DNA of 64,000 bases from Acanthosepion esculentum. Taxonomy: Eukaryota; Mollusca; Cephalopoda; Sepiida; Sepiidae. The DNA is taken from assembly GCA_964036315.1 (NCBI GenBank), contig OZ038485.1, positions 74,981,015 to 75,045,014 on the forward strand, in the 5' to 3' direction. The position numbers and the translations under genes were made by a program. Below the pieces are notes generated by a model that was not told the origin of the DNA, searched no databases, and worked only from the letters and a program-made list of their open reading frames with translations. Below, one piece after another: positions 12,801-26,300 of this stretch (position 1 is its first letter; every line of letters begins with the position of its first letter).

Positions 12801-14380
12801 ATAGAAAAAAAGTAAAATATTTTATTTAACATATAATATTATGAATTATGCTATAATTAATAAAATATATTTCAGTAAACAATCAAAACAATCTTTTGTA
12901 AATGGATTTATTAACACAAAAATTTTAATTTCAAACCATATTTGGAATAATCAGTTTTATTCTAGTATAATATTTCATGTACTGCTCAACCCAGTAGAGA
13001 AGTATGAAACCAATCATTTGTAGACAATATTCAGTATAGTGTAAAGTGAAAGAGACATCAGTTTTGCTTGTGTATTTGGAAGTAGGTCTGCTTATAAAAC
13101 CTACAAAACAAATATACTGGCACACATACACACACACTCAAAAACACACATTCTTAATTGTGTATGATAAAGTAATTTTCCAAATTAATCATTTAAGCAT
13201 CAGAAAATATTGCATAATATATACAAAATATACAAACGTTATATTTGATACAATAATAAAAATGAAGTCAGACTGAATGTATATAATACATAGATACATA
13301 TGCATAAACTCTCACATGTAAATATATAGGTATTTTTTCTTATGCCATCATGTATGCTGTTATGTATAAACAGCAATGTATGTGGAGGGTTATACATATA
13401 GGAAATGAGTACAATCTGATATTTTTCTCTACTAAACATTTGCAGAAGTCATTCTTAGAAAAGATTATAATATAAGAATCAGTGCTGCCAGGTTAATGAA
13501 ATAAAAGATTTATGCATAAGGTTTTTTTTTTCTCCACAAGTGATGAATAATTTTGATGTTGAAAAGATCATCAGATCATTTATCAAAGTAATAAAAGGAA
13601 AAATCATCATGTCCATCCTTGTTTCTTTGTTGCCATTTCAAATAAAAATAAAGTATCAATCACAATTAATCCTTCATTTTGTTTTCCTGACATGAGCATG
13701 AGTCATTAATGTAGGAAAATAAATTTTAATCAATATTTTCATCCAATATTTAGTTTCTTAAAATACCAAATATTCTTTAATCTATTTTTATAAGGAACTA
13801 TTAGAAAAGAAAGAAAATTTAACATTATGTAAAAGCTATGTAAAACTAAAATGAAAAAAATTCTTTAACGGTTAGAAAAAAAATCTTTACTAAAACAAAT
13901 ATTATTTAGTAATACAAACAATTCAAATATGCTGTTTTCATTATGTGAATGAAAAATAATTTCTACATTTTGTATTTCTAAACATTCTTGAATTAACGGG
14001 ATTAAAAAAAATTCCAAGATCGCTCATTAATAAATAACACAGAAATGAAACAAACAAATTTTATATTCAAAATTGAATTGACAATAATTATATTTACTTT
14101 AGAGTTTGTTTTTCTTAGGAATATAAAAATTTGTTGTGTCTATATATTTATTTATTAATATATAAATTGGCAAGATTAGTCATATTTACAAAAACAAAGC
14201 CATTAACTGAGGCACATATTAAAAAAATGTTACAAGGTTTGATTTTAATGATAAAATCAATTACACCATTACTTTTCTATGTAAATTAAAACAGAAGCTC
14301 ATGTTAGAAAATTAGTTACTTGAAATAGTCAACAATATTAGTTTTTTTCAAACCCTAGCAAAACAGAATATATGTGCATA
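9860..14380. other. AT-rich non-coding stretch
   Basis: About 4.5 kb of very AT-rich sequence with many homopolymer A and T runs. There are no convincing coding frames, RNA genes or bounded repeats. Open frames near 12.8-13.4 kb are dominated by Ile, Tyr, Asn and Lys from AT composition, and two overlap on opposite strands. Confidence 0.55.
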
Positions 14381-14384
14381 GTGT

Positions 14385-14682
14385 AATGATTATTAGTGTG
14401 GAAAATGCAATCTGAGTTCAAATTTCATTCTAGTCTGGTGTGTTCACTTTGCACTAATGCCCTCGGAGAAGGCATGAATCCATATTTTTTTCACTCCACT
14501 CCCAACTATATGCTAAATAATAGGGTCATCTGAGTTCTCTAACCTTCAGTGGCAGCCAGTCTAGAAGGAAAACTGTGGAGAAGGCAATAGGAAAACCACT
14601 CCACTATCATCTTTCTCAAGAAGTCATGACACAGATAATAAAGTAATTTATGGAGATTGCCTATGTCCGGAAATGATATGGC

Positions 14683-14718
<36 letters not shown>
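14385..14718 (+). mobile_element. tRNA-derived SINE with poly(A) tail
   Basis: The 5' part has an A-box-like TAGTGTAATGATTATTAGTG and a B-box-like GAGTTCAAATTTC about 40 bases later. A central block GAGAAGGCAATAGGAAAACC with ACTCCACTATC follows, and the element ends in a run of about 30 A at 14689-14718. The order (tRNA-like head, conserved-looking body, A tail) is that of a SINE. The central block resembles a motif I associate with several animal SINE families, which is from memory and unverified. No clear target-site duplication was found. Confidence 0.5.
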
Positions 14719-14721
<3 letters not shown>

Positions 14722-17700
14722 AAAGATGAAAAGATCCATTCAAAGTTTTTTTCAAAAATAATTATGACCTCAGTACAGAAGGAAATATATATAAAGGAAA
14801 AAAAATTTTTTTTTTTCTTCACAGATTTACAATTAATAAAGATATTCTTACTTTATTTAAGTTTGATCATAGAAATAGCAGTCTTTTTATAGTTTATATC
14901 ATATTTTTATAGAGATATTTTTTCAATTTTAAAACAATGAAAATTAGATTTCCATTTTGGTGGCAATTTTTCATTATGAAAACATACAAAATATTCTTAT
15001 AAGTATTTTTTTGCATGTTTACATAAGAGAGAAATACATACCTGAATTTATAATTTCTAAGCTAAGATAAATTCAGGTGTCAGTTGGATACTTTTTAAAA
15101 TCCAAAGACTGAAAATTACACATTTTTATTTAGCTAATCAAATACAAAAATGTATAGAAAAGTTATCTTCCACAAATCTAAATGACCAAATTTCAATTTT
15201 TTTTTAAAAAGCCATTCTTTGTTAGTTAATAACTTTTCAACAACCTCTCATAAACTTCAGTTTTTGGTTTAAGACCTTCAAAAGTATAAATTTAAATATA
15301 TCTTTGCCTTTAATAAAACACAATTTTATCTCAGAAACCACAAGAATGTAATTTATATTCAGGGACATTAACAAAAAAATGAAATTTAATTTATGTAGAA
15401 TAAGGAGATATATATATGTGTGTGTAAAACAAAAAACTTGATTTAATTTTATCTTTCTACCATTAGAAAGATAAAATACAGAAAACCAAAACAAGAACTT
15501 TATTGAATCTTTCTATGCTTTTTTTATAATCTTATATTTTTCTATGAATAAAACAGAAATGTAATTTCAACATTTTATATAATTTCAAAATTGCTGATTT
15601 TTTGATAACCATGTACTAGTAAGTAACAAAATGATAATTGGAAACTGTAAAATAAGCTTTCATAGAAAACAAAAATTACTGTGCAAATGATTATTAAATG
15701 ATATTTGAAATCAACACTGTTAGTCATAACCACATAAAAACAATGAGATTTATTCTCTATCATAATATAGATACAAAACAAAATATGTGAGCTTATTTAA
15801 ATTCAATAGATTAATGCTATAATAAATTTGTGTTAATGCTAGCCATGTATTAAAATACTTGAAATATTAGAAAAGATTACTTGTAAAATTACATTTGAGA
15901 GAAGGCACATTTAAGACTTAAGTAACAAGAGGAAGCAATATATGAAATCAATTGTGTATCTCATCAAAGAATTTTTTTACTGATCTGTTTATGATACAAG
16001 TTAAATAATACAGAAGGCAACTCATAAGCAGCTTCATAAGGATAATTTAAAATATTTTTTATATAAAAAGTATCAGATACTAATATTTAGGACTATTAAC
16101 TAATGCTTAAGCATTTAGAAGAATTTCTAGACAGAAAACTGCCAGTATTTAAGGTGTCTCTTTGGCCCAAATCACATGCAAAAATAGTTCTGTAAAATTG
16201 TGTATAAATTTTCATGGAGGAAGAATGGGTTTATTTTTTTTAAGAGCAGATCTACGAGTTCTTTTGAGGTAAAATTCAACATTCTCAAATAGATCCAAAA
16301 TAATCCTTGAATGTTACTGATCATATAAATGTACTGTTAATGTTAAAGGACTCAAATTCACCCTACACAAAAAAAAAAAAGAAAAAAAAAAGAGAAACTT
16401 AATACTATTACTTGGCTATTCAACATTAAATAAAGCCATACAATTAATATTGCTTTCATCTCATACATTTAGCTTGCTTTGGTAGCTATTCAAACACGTT
16501 TTTCTTTTTTTAAAAAGTAATTTTATATAAAGTTTTAAGGAGACATTTCAAAATAATAGAATAAACAACAAATATAATAAAGGCCAATATAAAAACAATC
16601 ATGAATAAGTCCTTAAAATTTGCAGTTTAAAACTGAAGCACAAAATGTGAAATGAAAATACCAATTTGTTCTCAAAGCACCATAATTTAACAAACCATCT
16701 TAAAAGTAAAAAAAGTCATTCAATGCTATGTGTATCTCAAGATGTTTAAAAATTTGATTTTTCAATAAATGTCCTTTCATAGATGCATAGTATTGAAATG
16801 TTTTGAAATTTAACACAAAAAAGATAGAATAAATTTTTTTTTTTCCATGTTTAAAAATTGCTTCTGGTTAATGAACTAATAACAAATAGGATTTTGCAAA
16901 TATTCCTTTTCTTAAATTATTTTCTTTTAATAGTTTTATATTTCTAATTTTTTGTTACCAAAATTAAGTTTTACATAATTTCTTTTAGTTGAGTGGTAAT
17001 TTTTTATTTTTTAAATGCAAAAATACTGACATTTTGGAAAGTTTCCAAACAGTAAATGACAATGAAAATTCATTAATTCATCACTAAAGAAAAGAAATTT
17101 AGTACTGCATCCAAATTCTTAGAGAATTTGGATGCAATACTATTATTTTTTTTACTGGTTATTTCTATTAAATAAAATTAAATATTAGCACTAAAATGGC
17201 ATGTGACTTATTCTGAGATAAGCATATTTTTTAAAAACTTTATCTATTGTGAAGTTGACTAATTTTAAAGATATAACTTGCTGCAATAGCCTAACACAAA
17301 GTTCAGTAATCAAATCAGGTGGGAGATGATTCAGGTCAGTGTAGATGTTAAGAAAATCATGAATGGCACAACATAGAAAAGTGAGTGAGAGAAGTAGTTG
17401 GATCAATACAGGAAGAGGAATTTAGATCAATATGGCATTTATTTTTGCATTGTTTCTAATGTTAGCATTGAAAATAGTATTTTTTTTTCTTTTACTGAAA
17501 ACCATCATAAATTTATATGCTATTTTCACAATCTATTTTTCTATATGAAACTATTCATAATGAGGGCTATTTTGAAAACTTCAGATACAAACATTAAAGC
17601 ATATCAATATCATGTGCACTAATTTTCTACAGAACGAATACACTAATTATTACTTAATAGTCAAATTCATACTGATTATAAATTATTCAATTCTTTTATG

Positions 17701-18837
17701 GCTTTTAAAAGATTAATTCACTAACTTATATAAATTGTTCAAGCAAAGAAAGATTAATGTGAAGTAAAATAGAGCTCATTAAATATTTTTAATTTAAAAA
17801 TACAAAGATCTCAACTGATTATTTCTCACACTAATTTTCTTTATACCCAGAATATTATATTTTCTTCATACCTAGAATATTATTGACAGACAGTCATCAG
17901 TTTTGGTTGATATTCTGTCCTTAAGGAAATATAATTCAAACACACTAATCATATTCTTGAAAATATTTTATACTTGTTCATAAAATAAATATTTTACTGT
18001 TGTTAACCTAAAATCAGAAATTTGAAAAATTTTCCAAGGGAAGAAATCTCAGTTTTAAATTATCAGAGTATAATCTGAAAAAGAGAGAATCCAAAACAAA
18101 TAGGATTAAAACATTCATAAGATCAAAGGGTTTTTAACCCAAGAAATTCCAATTTTGTATTAAATTATAGACATGCAACAAAAGTTATACATCCAAGCAA
18201 AATAGGTTCCTTAGAGATATTTTCTGAAAAATTTGATAGAGGATAATTATGTTATATTAAGGAACTTATGTATGTAAATAAGTTAAAAAAAATGTGCAGT
18301 AAAATATTTAAACTCAAATATATATATATAATAAATATATAATAAAGATTGTATTGAAAGATAAATGTTGGAAACTTGATATTTAAATGTATCCTTTTTC
18401 ATTTTGAAATAAATTACTTATTCCAAGGTTTATTTAGTTTATGACTGCATCTCATACACTGTGTCTATTAGCTCATCAAATGTGATGTAAATAATAAGAA
18501 AATTATACATCTAAATTAAAGATACTATACATGTTATGAAACTTTTATGGACATCATTATATTGATTTATAAATTCATTTATAATGTCTTATATCTGGGT
18601 AATGTAAATAAACTAACAAATGATAATTTAGTGCACATGGTTTTATAAGATTGAATAAATTGTGGAGAGTAGGGTTACTCTTAATTTTTTTTTTTAAATA
18701 TCTCATTATTACACAACATATTTTACTAATCTCCCTTATATTTTTAATAGATGGAAATAATTAATCAAAAACATGTAATAAGAGGAGGTTTTGAAACATT
18801 AATTGCCAGTTTAAAATATATAACTTTTGTTGCATTT
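14719..18837. other. AT-rich non-coding stretch
   Basis: No gene is recognised. The stretch contains the hairpin at 17102-17140 and several mononucleotide runs. Open frames here (15237-15494, 15575-15781, 17191-17406) are low-complexity translations of AT-rich DNA. Confidence 0.5.
17102..17140. repeat. 18-bp stem hairpin
   Basis: GTACTGCATCCAAATTCT at 17102-17119 pairs with AGAATTTGGATGCAATAC at 17123-17140, with one mismatch and a 3-base loop. The function is unknown. Confidence 0.7.
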
Positions 18838-18950
18838 TTATAGTGTAATGGTTAATACCATGCAGATCTTTACTATTAAGTTCAATCCTCACTAGGTGCC
18901 ACATATCCATAACATTGTACCAAAAATAAGCTAAGTGTAGTAAATAACTT
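18838..18950 (+). mobile_element. tRNA-derived SINE head relic
   Basis: A-box-like TAGTGTAATGGTTAATAC (from 18841) is followed about 20 bases later by B-box-like AAGTTCAATCCTCACTAGG. The trailing segment with AAGCTAAGTGTAGTAAATA matches the tail of a similar unit at 47.2-47.35 kb (ATACGCTTAGTAAATCA). Together these define a dispersed SINE family. No poly(A) or target duplication is visible. Confidence 0.45.
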
Positions 18951-19804
18951 AAAATATATAACTTTTCATCTCATAAGTCACTACATTATTTTTACAAAAT
19001 TTATTTCTATAATTTTTGTAAATAAAAGAAAATAATAATATCTCAAGAGCAACATCTTGAACAAATTATATGCTTTAAGCCAGATTGAAATTCTAAAAAG
19101 AGCAAGACTGTGAATACATGAAATACTAGTTTTCCTGATTTATACCATGAAATAATCATAAAAATTGTTCACAAGATCTAAGCTAACTTAGATTGGTAAT
19201 GTTTATAGCTTTACTAGGTTTTACCCAAATTTTGCTTTCAATTACTATTATTTAATCATCTAAATCTTCACTGACTACAGAATCAGTCTAATACAAAGAA
19301 ATTAATTTTCTTATAGCTCAAACTATTTCAGGACACATTGTATTATAGGCACCATGAGTTTTGGAAAAAAAGTTAATAAAATTAAAATCATTTAATGATT
19401 TACATAAAAATGTTTCAATATAATGACTGACTGCTCTTTAAGCAAAATAATATTACAAACATGAAACATGTATAGAGACTGATTAGTATCAGACAGATTA
19501 AAAAAAATAAAAGTTATTAATACTGATGAAATAAATCAAATTAAATTTTTGAAATTTCTATCTGAAACCATATCCATTCTTATTCTTCTACGATATATAA
19601 ACAGCAACCTTGGAAAGAGGAATCAAAAGTTTATACTGAAAATTTATAAAATCCCTAATTGCAACAAATTCACTATAAGCAATGATAAAGGTTCATTAAC
19701 TAATATTTATTTATTAAAAATATTAATTCCAGGAATTATCACTAAAACTAAAAACAACTATCACCATAACCTTATGTAACTGTTAAGATAAAAACAAAAT
19801 TGAA

Positions 19805-19806
<2 letters not shown>

Positions 19807-19854
<48 letters not shown>
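19807..19854. repeat. (AT)n microsatellite
   Basis: An uninterrupted run of about 24 AT dinucleotides. Confidence 0.9.
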
Positions 19855-19856
<2 letters not shown>

Positions 19857-20499
19857 TAACTAGACAATCATTGTAGATAAAAATCTGTCATCCATGAGAA
19901 AAATATCATTGTCTCATACTTAATTTAATGAAGCACAGATTCAATGGCATTGTATCAATCTCATGTCTGTTGTCTGCATTAGGATTAGCTTAAATTGATA
20001 TGCAAATAAATGTTCATTGATTAATCAGTAATATGTAGTATAAAAATAGTATTAAAAGAAATGAGAAATCTATTGCATGAATTAAAAAAAATAAAATTTT
20101 AAAGTGTCATTGTGAACACCCACAAGATTTATATTATTTACCTTCTCATTACTTTTGCTTTCAGATATAATCAATCCTGATATTTTGTCTACAAGTGGTA
20201 GTACCAGAAACAAATTTCATTATTGGTACTAAACAAACAAATATGGAGAAATGTCAATTTTGACTGACCATGATACTAAAAATGTACAACAACTTTTACC
20301 GGTGGCTACTTGTTCTGCTGGCATTTCAAGCAAGAAGAAATAAAAAAATCTTGTTATAAAGGAAATTTAAGTAAATGTTTTAAAAATTAAAAACAAGATT
20401 TTTAGTATAGTTGCTTATATATGCATATAACAAAATAGCTTTATGCCATACTTATGAGTGTTCAATATCAGGGATAGAGCATATGTAAACATAGAAGTG

Positions 20500-20597
20500 G
20501 ACACAAGGTCAACACTGGGTGATGACAGTCTGTTTCATGCCTCGATGCAATCTTCAGGCCATGAAACAGATTGTCACTTCTCAGTGTTGACCTGTGT
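20500..20597. repeat. long imperfect foldback
   Basis: Left arm (GGACACAAGGTCAACACTG ... GTCTGTTTCATGCC) is mirrored by right arm (GGCCATGAAACAGATTGTC ... CAGTGTTGACCTGTGTC). The stem is about 42 bp with a few mismatches around a loop of about 15 bases. It is much less AT-rich than its surroundings. It may be a miniature foldback transposon or a hairpin RNA precursor. Confidence 0.7.
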
Positions 20598-23310
20598 CTA
20601 TTTATGAGTACCTTGTCATTGTTAGCTAGTTTGCATTTCAGAAATTAAAATCTTAAACATGCACACAATGTAAATTTAGAAAAGAAACTCAATAAAATAA
20701 AAAATGGCTTAAATTAAAAATCAAAAATTAAAACCGTGTTGGAGCAATGATAGTTGCATATTTTCAACTGGTACCACTGGTTGGTGTTCAAGTACAAGTA
20801 AGAAGTTCAGAGTTTAGATGTTGATTTTCAAGGTGGGCTTGTGAACCTTTCCCCCTGGCAATAATACTGTTACAGTAAAATCATCCTTTGAACTTTCATC
20901 AATTTGTCTGATATCAAACTAAGCCAAACTAAATAAAGGTCTATTATTAAAATAAAAAAAAGTTTTTGTGGGGGATTATTTTTACATTGTTTCTCATAGA
21001 GCTTTATTTTTACTGAAACCCAAATAAATTTATATGCTATTTTCACAATATATATTTTCTTTACAAAACTAGTAACATTTATAACAAGGGGTAAACATCA
21101 GATACGCACATTAAATTATGAACTATGAACAAACTGTAGTCATTTAAAAATAGGTACAATATCCAAATAAATTACTTACTTAATAACTACCTTTAAATAA
21201 ACCAAATAAATTTTATATTGCGCATTAGCCAATTTTCTAAGGAACAAATTCAATAAGTATTAACTAGTAGTCAAATTCAATTCATACTGATTGTAAATTA
21301 TGCAATTCTTTTATGAACATAAAGGAAAATATCATTTCACTAACTTATATAATCATACAAAAACATGTAAGATTTATGCGACACTTATTAAAAAAAATGT
21401 GTGGATGTGTATATTTTGGTAGAGATCCTTTGTTAATATATATTATATAAAGATCATAAACAAAGAATTTTCTAAAATTTTTATTTACATAAAAGAGAAC
21501 ATAGGTCTGGCTTCAGTGAGTTAGTATTTTCCAAATATTTTTGGATTTCAGGTTTTCATTCATATTGGCCATGATCTAGAAACCTAAAATTTTTACTGTA
21601 ATCAAATACTGCAGAATTACAAAGACAAACAACTATTAAGAGCATTATCCATAGGTCCACACACACACATTATATACACGCACTCACTACCCGAATTACC
21701 CATGCCTTGCTGCTTGTTACACATTTTTTGTAAGAAAATGATGATTGATTTTAAATCATTGTTATAATCTGTGGAGAAAAATGATGTATTTCAATATTAC
21801 TCAATGATCTTTCCAATATGACCTCCATCTTCTGGCTTTTCTCCTATTTTGGATAGGAGTCATTCTCTTGTTCAAATTTAAATTAAATCAAAGGGAAAAA
21901 AATTTTCAGTGAGGGTTTGTGTCCACTAGGGACCCCTTTTGGTCAAAATGAAAGATACTTATCCAAGTACCCTGGGTAATGTAGAAAATATATGGTCATG
22001 GGGGTCTATCTCCAAAACTCTGAGAAGTTCAATAACAGACTGAGGCTACAACTTGCATATAATTTAAAACATTATCTATTAGGACTCATAATTCTTAATG
22101 TGAAAAGTATTACTAATGTCATCTAAGAATTTTCTTATTCTCTGAAAGATTATGTCCCTCATAATGCTCAAACTTTTAATTTCTAAGTTGGCCATGCAAC
22201 TATCTACTCCAGTTAACTTGCCATTTATACTCATATTAATGAATACAGATTGATAAACGCTGGGATTTCTACTAGCATATATCAAATACTAATTACTAAT
22301 ACACTATACAATATCAACTGCAAAAGAAAAGTTTTAAATTTATGTTGCACTTATAAAATAAAAAAGCTAGTTTGGGCAATAAGTTTCTGAATGTATTTAA
22401 TATATATATATTCTATCTAGGGAAGAAGTTTGTTATTCTTGTGCAGTGTCATCACATGTCATAATGCTGAATTCAAAATAGCACTATCAATTTAGTCTTA
22501 TATCTTGATAAAGGCTAAGAATCTGGCCAAACACAACTAGGTTAAAAAAGTTTGGAAAATACCTACACACAGTGTAGCCATGCCTTATATACTCTTGTAT
22601 AAAAAAAAGCTAATTAAAAAAATAAAATTCATTGTATAATCTTGAAAAAAAAAATGCAAACATTATATATATTAGAGGTCATTAAATAATTCTATACTCT
22701 GGAAGCAAATAATTTTATCACGCACTATTTTTTTCATGAGACCATCAGATTAGGTGCTTGTGGTTGGGTTTTAATAAAACTTTAAACAAAGTAAAAATTA
22801 AAAATAATATAAAATCAGGAAAATTTAATAATGAATAAAGACTTTAAAAATTGTTTAAGAAATAAAAATTAGGAAATATTTTAGCAACTGTAAAATGTAA
22901 CTTATCTCTTTAGTTTTCCCAGTCATCAAAATAAGTAAAAAAATAAGCCATGCAAAGTATTTTAGAAGATAAATAAAATGAGACATAATATTGACACACC
23001 TGAAATGGAATAGGCACAAATACAAAAAAGTGTTCGTTGCAAATTATGTGCAGATGAAACAAGAATTATTCCAAAAACTTGAATTTTCTTTCATTCTAGT
23101 GGACGGACATATACACACTCAGAAAGAAATAAGCATAATTCTAATAACAAAAATGTGCACAAAATCAAATCAATAAATAAACACAAAAAAACAAGTTGAT
23201 GATTCAAATGGAAAAGATATTAAAATATTTCTCAACATTAATGCAGAGTAAAAAAAATAAATGTTGAATCTGTGCTTCAATAAAAGGGGTAAGTTAGGCC
23301 ATATATAAAA

Positions 23311-23316
23311 TTTATT
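23311..23316 (-). terminator. putative USF3 polyadenylation signal
   Basis: On the minus strand AATAAA lies about 80 bases after the USF3 stop codon. It is the first canonical signal downstream. In such AT-rich DNA the hexamer is common, so a more distal site cannot be excluded. Confidence 0.3.
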
Positions 23317-23395
23317 CTTGATAAATATGTTGTTCTTAAATATCTCAAATTGATGTCATTACAGTGTTGTATCATGTTAGTCACAATCTAATGTG

Positions 23396-26300
23396 CTAGT
23401 GTTCATGCATAGAAAAATTCAATGGAGGCATAGGGAATGTTGAATGACTAGGTCCATGAAAACCAGGAGCTACTGTACTGTTAATAGCTTGTGCGACTGG
23501 TCCCCTTGCCTCAAAACTATGTGGATTGTGACCCAAGATACTATTGATGCTCATATTATGTATGACTGGTGGAGGAGGATGACCACGGTTATGATACAGT
23601 GCACCACTTTGATGGTGATGCTGTAGAGCATTAGGGTCCATGCCAGCCTGAGGAGGTGGGAGGATGGAATTGGTGTGAAACTTAATAGGAGAAATGTTTA
23701 ATGCTTCACTTTGAGATGTACTTACATCAGGGAAAATATTGCTCAGACTAAGGCTGGACACATGTGGTAAGTTTGGCATAGAACTGGAATGAGGAGGAAT
23801 TTGTGGAGTATTTGAATGACCACTATGGACAGTATTCATTCCAAAACCAGTCTGAAAATTCAAGCCAATCCCATTTTGGGACCTGGAGGGAGGAAATATT
23901 GTATTGAATGAAGTACTGATATCAGAGTTTTTAAGAACTGTTGAAGATGTGTTTGAAATTTGTCGTGCAGAACTTGTAAATAAATTGCCAGACATAAATG
24001 ATGGCGTATCACTCTGAATAGTTCGAGATGAGGAAGGTGGAGGGGGCGGAGGCGGAGGGGAAGAATTGGTGATAGAGAAATAAAGAGCCATATTAGGCTC
24101 AAATATTGACTGAGACAAATTGGAATCCACATCAGAAAAAGATTGTTTATTTTTCTTGCTTTGAGATTGTTTTGCTCGGGAATTTTGTTTTGCTGAGCGT
24201 TGTTGTTGCTGCTGCTGTTGTTGTTGTTGTTGTTGTGGTGTTGGTGGTTGTGGCTGTTGCTGAATTGGTGTCTGCTGTTGTTGGGAAGTGGATTGATGAG
24301 ATGCACCAAGATTGGGAATCTGTGCGGATGTTGATATAGATGATGATGATGAGGAGGAAGCAGAAGAGGAATGAATTGGTTGATGGGATGAGAGGGAGCC
24401 AATAGTTGGCTGTGTTTGTGGCTGAGATAAAGAATGCTGTGCTGTTGACTGTTGCTGCTTACTCACTTTACTAATTTGATGAGGTGCTGATTTTGTGGTA
24501 TCAGAATTCAGGTTCATATTTTGTGAGGTTCCATCCCTCTGGGTAGAAAATAACTGATTACTATCAAATCTTCCATTAAATACATGTGTGCTTGATCCAA
24601 AGTTTGTCATTGGTGTAGAGAGGTTTGCATTGAAAGATCTACTAATGTTGGCTCGAGCACTTTCACTTGATGTGACCGGAGGATGATGTAATGGAGGTGT
24701 ATGTAATGACTGATAATTCATAGGTGTGAAATATGTGGATACGCTACTTGTAATTTGAGCGGAGCAGTCAACAGTATTTAAACTAGGCTGTTGGGGGCGG
24801 TTACTTAAAGAAATGCTTTGAGCAACATTTGGCAAGTGTTTTGGGTTAGAGTTATCTCGATTATTTTCAGTTGGAGATAAAACATTACTATTAGATGAAG
24901 ACTTATCAATTCCTGAACTATTTAAAGATAGTGAAGAGCCATCTTGAAAATTTTGGTTTCTTGATGATGATGATGATGATGATGAACAACTTTCAATAGA
25001 ACTTCCCAAACCAAAGTTAAATGTATTGTGTGGTTGAAGATGATTTGCTGTAGTTGATGAACCAGAAACAATGATTTGTCCACTAGGAGTATTTTGAGGA
25101 ACACTTGTTTCTGCTTCACTGTTATTCCTTTGGTTATTTAAACCAAAGGAAGGCAGCCCAAACGTTTGAGATTGTTGATTGCTATTAACAGTATCAGTAT
25201 TGTCATTATGTAAATGCTGTGAAGTAACCAATGAATGTAAATGAAGAAAAGGAAATTGATGAGATGGAAATATGCTATTATTATTTGAATTAGTCAAAGA
25301 AAAAGTAAAAGATGTAGATGTGTTGCAGGATGAACTTTCAGAATATGTATTTGATGACGAGGATGATGATGATGTTGGGGTCAAGCTCAAACCAAGATTG
25401 CTAAAACTCAAAGAATCACTCTCACTAGTGTTTAAATGGTGAACAGTATTGTTTGTTGAAGAGAAAACAGCTGATGAATAACCGTGTTTGTTATCAGAAC
25501 GAGAGGTGTCATTTCTTCCTGACTGAACAAAATTTTCAGCTGAATAAATGCCAGAGTTTCGGCTTTTTGAGGATGAGACTGGAGCAGCTGTAGATAATGT
25601 TGCAGTTGTAGATAAAGCTTCTCCTCCAATACTATTTGTGATATTACTTGTATGATGAGGAATGATGATTTGTGCCTGAGATTGAAGCTGTGATTTTGAC
25701 TGTGCTGTCAGTTTGTTAGATGGATTAAATAGTGATTCAGCTGAATATCTTAGAGAATTGGGAGAGGAATAGCTGTTGTGTTCTGTTGTACATGGTGGTG
25801 CCATTTGTGCAGAAGAATTAATACAATTGCCTTCAGTAGGATCTACTGATGTTGATATACTATTTACTGAAGAAGGGAGAGATGCACTGGGAGTTGATAT
25901 TTGTTGTGACTGAAGATTACAAGGAGGATGTTGGGGCTGAGAGGAGGACAAGTTATTAACAGATGAAGTCTGTGATGTGGTGGACATCTGCTGATTTGAA
26001 CAAGTGTTCTTTGAGAGCATATCATCATCAGCATTTGATGTGGGCTGAGAATCACAGTGCAGATGCAGCTGCTTTGGTTCCACAATACCAGTCATTTTTA
26101 TTTGATTATTCTCATCTGTATTATCATTATCAACATTATTGTTAGCAGTACTTGCTGGTGAAGTCACTAACATTTGAGTGCTTGCTCTGCTGTTGGTTAC
26201 TTGTATTGATGTAGTACAAGTGATTTCTTCTGCTGCTGACTGTGCTCTTTCAACAATTTTATTTGAATAAGAATCTGATATATGAGAATTAGATTCACAT

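Larger units (their letters stand above)
18951..23310. other. AT-rich non-coding stretch downstream of USF3
   Basis: Apart from the AT microsatellite at 19807 and the long hairpin at 20500, no feature is recognised. Part of it may be USF3 3' flank or a long 3' UTR. Confidence 0.5.

Noticed and set aside
12841..13439. Cluster of four overlapping 60-76 codon frames on both strands
   Set aside because: Extreme AT bias, Ile/Tyr/Lys/Asn-dominated translations and mutual overlap; no evidence of a gene.
14689..14718. Poly(A) run as the end of a processed pseudogene
   Set aside because: The sequence before it is a tRNA-headed SINE with no protein-coding similarity.
18838..18910. Functional tRNA gene
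   Set aside because: A- and B-box-like strings are present, but no acceptor stem pairs and the unit recurs at 47.2 kb with the same non-tRNA tail.
23860..24402. Long minus-strand frame rich in His, Asn and Pro overlapping the USF3 exon
   Set aside because: It is the shifted-frame reading of the polyGln/polySer coding repeats; the USF3 frame is continuous through it.
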